A stretch of DNA of 64,000 nt, from NCBI RefSeq assembly GCF_007833215.1, contig NZ_CP042239.1, positions 2,046,001 through 2,110,000 of the forward strand, given 5' to 3'. The translations under genes were made by a program, and so were the position numbers. A model generated the notes under the pieces. That model ran no database searches. It worked only from the letters and a program-made list of their open reading frames with translations, and was not told the DNA's origin. Of this stretch, positions 62,660 through 64,000 are shown piece by piece (the stretch's first letter is position 1; each line of letters starts with the position of its first letter). This stretch comes from Sphingomonas suaedae (GTDB taxonomy: Bacteria > Pseudomonadota > Alphaproteobacteria > Sphingomonadales > Sphingomonadaceae).

Positions 62660-63232
62660 TCAGCCGACCCGAATCACGGTGTCGGAAATGAATTCATATT
62701 CGGGAACCGCGAGGTTCGTCGGCGCCGGGCCGGTGCGGATGCGGCCGGCCGTGTCATAGGCCGAGCCATGGCACGGGCAGAAATAGCCGCCGAACGGCCC
62801 CTTATTCTCACCCTCGCCCGCGCCCAGCGGCACGCAGCCGAGATGGGTGCAGACGCCGAGCGTGACGAGCCAGTTCTCCTTGCCCTCCTTGGTCCGCTGC
62901 GCGAGCGTCTGGGGATCGCGCAGTTCGCTGACCGGGACGGCGTTCGCCTCTCCGATCTCCTTGGTGGTCAGGTTGCGCACGAACAGCGGCTGTTTGCGGA
63001 AGCTGGCCTTGACCGACTGGCCGGGCTGGATCGCCGAAATATCGAGTTCGGTGGTCGAGAGCGCCAGCACGTCGGCCGACGGGCTCATCTGATTGATCAG
63101 CGGCAGCGCGACAACGCCCGCGCCAACCCCGGCGAACGCGACAGCGCCGATCGCGAAATAGTCGCGACGGCGGGGATCGGCGGGCGCATCGGCCGCGTCA
63201 CCCGGAGGAACTGCTTCATCAAGCGTTGCCAT
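62660..63232 (-). CDS. petA: Rieske iron-sulfur protein of the bc1 complex
   Basis: 190 residues. 2Fe-2S ligands are C128 and H130 ([11 protein letters not shown]) and C152 and H155 ([11 protein letters not shown]); C133 and C154 form the disulphide. [19 protein letters not shown] at the N-terminus is a twin-arginine-type signal anchor. First gene of the pet operon; divergent from trmL. Confidence 0.97.
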   Translation of the reverse strand: MATLDEAVPPGDAADAPADPRRRDYFAIGAVAFAGVGAGVVALPLINQMSPSADVLALSTTELDISAIQPGQSVKASFRKQPLFVRNLTTKEIGEANAVPVSELRDPQTLAQRTKEGKENWLVTLGVCTHLGCVPLGAGEGENKGPFGGYFCPCHGSAYDTAGRIRTGPAPTNLAVPEYEFISDTVIRVG

Positions 63233-63451
63233 GCATCAGCCCTTGCACTTCAAAATCCGGCGCTTTTCGCGCCCTGTCCCGGATACGCCGCGGCGCGCAA
63301 ACGCCACGTCGAGCCCCCCGGTTGCCCCCGGTGGCTGGCGGGCCTGATAGACGCCACACGCCGCGTTTGCCAACCGCCTTTTTGACCCGCCAGTGACACG
63401 GCCGGCGACGCCGCTTGTTACGACCATGCCCCCTGCCCTATCGGGGCAGCC

Positions 63452-63901
63452 ATGCGGATAGCCCTGTTCGAACCCTGTATCGCCGGAAATGTCGGTGCCG
63501 TGCTGCGCGTGGGCGCCTGTTTCGACACGCCCGTGGACCTGATCGAACCGATGGGATTCGCCTGGGACGACAAGCGCGTCGCCCGCGCAGGGATGGACTA
63601 TATCGCGCATGTCCAGGTCACCCGGCATCCCGATTGGGACGCGTTCCTGAACCATGCGCGCGGCCGTATCGTGCTGTTCACGACCAAGGGCGCCGAACGG
63701 TTCGACATGGCCGAATTTCGCGCCGACGACATCCTGTTGTTCGGATCGGAGGATGCGGGCGTTCCCGATCACGTTCATGATCGCGCCGACCTGCGGCTGC
63801 GAATCCCGATGAAGGCGGGCACGCGATCCTTGAACCTGTCCGTTTCGGCGGGCATCGCGCTGTCCGAAGCGCTCCGGCAAACCAAAGGCTATCCGCAATG
63901 A
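63452..63901 (+). CDS. trmL: tRNA (cytidine(34)-2'-O)-methyltransferase
   Basis: 149 residues, a minimal SPOUT methyltransferase modifying the wobble base of tRNA-Leu. IALFEPCIAGNVGAVLRVGA, then GFAWDDKRVARAGMDY and ILLFGSEDAGVPDHVHDRAD, ending RSLNLSVSAGIALSEALRQ, form the TrmL pattern. The normal start is ATG 63452. The stop overlaps the next gene by ATGA. Confidence 0.94.
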   Translation: MRIALFEPCIAGNVGAVLRVGACFDTPVDLIEPMGFAWDDKRVARAGMDYIAHVQVTRHPDWDAFLNHARGRIVLFTTKGAERFDMAEFRADDILLFGSEDAGVPDHVHDRADLRLRIPMKAGTRSLNLSVSAGIALSEALRQTKGYPQ

Positions 63902-64000
63902 CCGAACTCAATGCCCAGCAGCAGCGCGCCCGCGCCTGGTTCGAGGAACTGCGCGACGCGATCTGCGCCGAATTCGAGGCGATCGAGCGCGAGGCGGGGT
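63898..64000 (+). CDS. hemF: Oxygen-dependent coproporphyrinogen III oxidase (start only)
   Basis: The first 34 residues (MTELNAQQQRARAWFEELRD, then AICAEFEAIEREAG) match the N-terminus of HemF, which makes protoporphyrinogen IX for haem. The rest is cut off by the window end. Overlap with trmL by ATGA and synteny with petABC support the call. Confidence 0.8.
   Translation, partial: MTELNAQQQRARAWFEELRDAICAEFEAIEREAG

Overview
The window is GC-rich chromosomal DNA from an alphaproteobacterium, most likely a sphingomonad (Sphingomonas or a close relative). This is inferred from gene content and synteny: petA-petB-petC next to apt, trmL and hemF; a split glycine dehydrogenase (gcvPA/gcvPB) behind a glycine riboswitch; the short ProS type; a cpa/tad pilus locus; an intracellular PHB depolymerase; and many small Arg/Asp-rich or Pro/Ala-rich envelope proteins. 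I saw no rRNA, tRNA, CRISPR array, prophage or classical insertion sequence. Genes are tightly packed, with many 4-base ATGA or GTGA overlaps, and no gap exceeds 300 bases.

Layout. 1-4.8 kb: end of a DUF3471 protein, an AKR14-type aldo/keto reductase coupled to a DUF1275 membrane protein, an ECF sigma factor with a small membrane partner, a TRIC-type channel, a small secreted protein and a TetR regulator. 4.8-11.4 kb: a repeat/2OG-oxygenase fusion, YkvA-like protein, PhaZ, an ABC exporter and a carbamoyltransferase that seems to start at CTG. 11.4-19.4 kb: two paralogous small membrane-anchored proteins around an HPP protein and a saccharopine-dehydrogenase-like enzyme, proS, a DMT transporter overlapping a TMEM175 gene tail to tail, a DUF938 methyltransferase and a serine hydrolase. 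19.5-24.4 kb: the glycine cleavage operon gcvT-gcvH-gcvPA-gcvPB and its tandem riboswitch. 24.4-31 kb: ispH, thrB, rnhA, a TSUP transporter, DUF1508 protein, a FAD oxidoreductase and a lipase-like hydrolase. 31-38.9 kb: cpaA-cpaB-cpaC-cpaD-cpaE-tadB-tadC, without the expected cpaF ATPase. 39-48.5 kb: ppdK, glyS, a DUF559 endonuclease, glyQ, a TraB/GumN lipoprotein, rplY and pth. 48.5-59.7 kb: envelope lipoproteins, another 2OG oxygenase, ychF, an MpaB-like oxygenase, a metal-linked outer-membrane pair, a nucleotide pyrophosphatase and a MaoC hydratase. 59.7-64 kb: apt, the cytochrome bc1 operon, trmL and the start of hemF.

The most unusual layer is a set of palindromic repeats. Family A is a ~110-bp two-armed element, in near-identical inverted copies at 22425-22534 (inside the gcv operon) and 60338-60448, with a diverged copy at 43341-43454 that is translated in frame within glyS. 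Family B consists of ~55-bp half-elements: two in inverted orientation enclose a DUF559 (Vsr-like fold) endonuclease gene between glyQ and glyS, two form an empty version at 46858-46986, and solitary hairpins lie at 13734 and 51890. A repeat system carried or spread by a DUF559 nuclease is the best candidate here for an undescribed system; the arrangement is seen, the mechanism is inference. glyS also holds a ~350-bp lower-GC segment with atypical codons.
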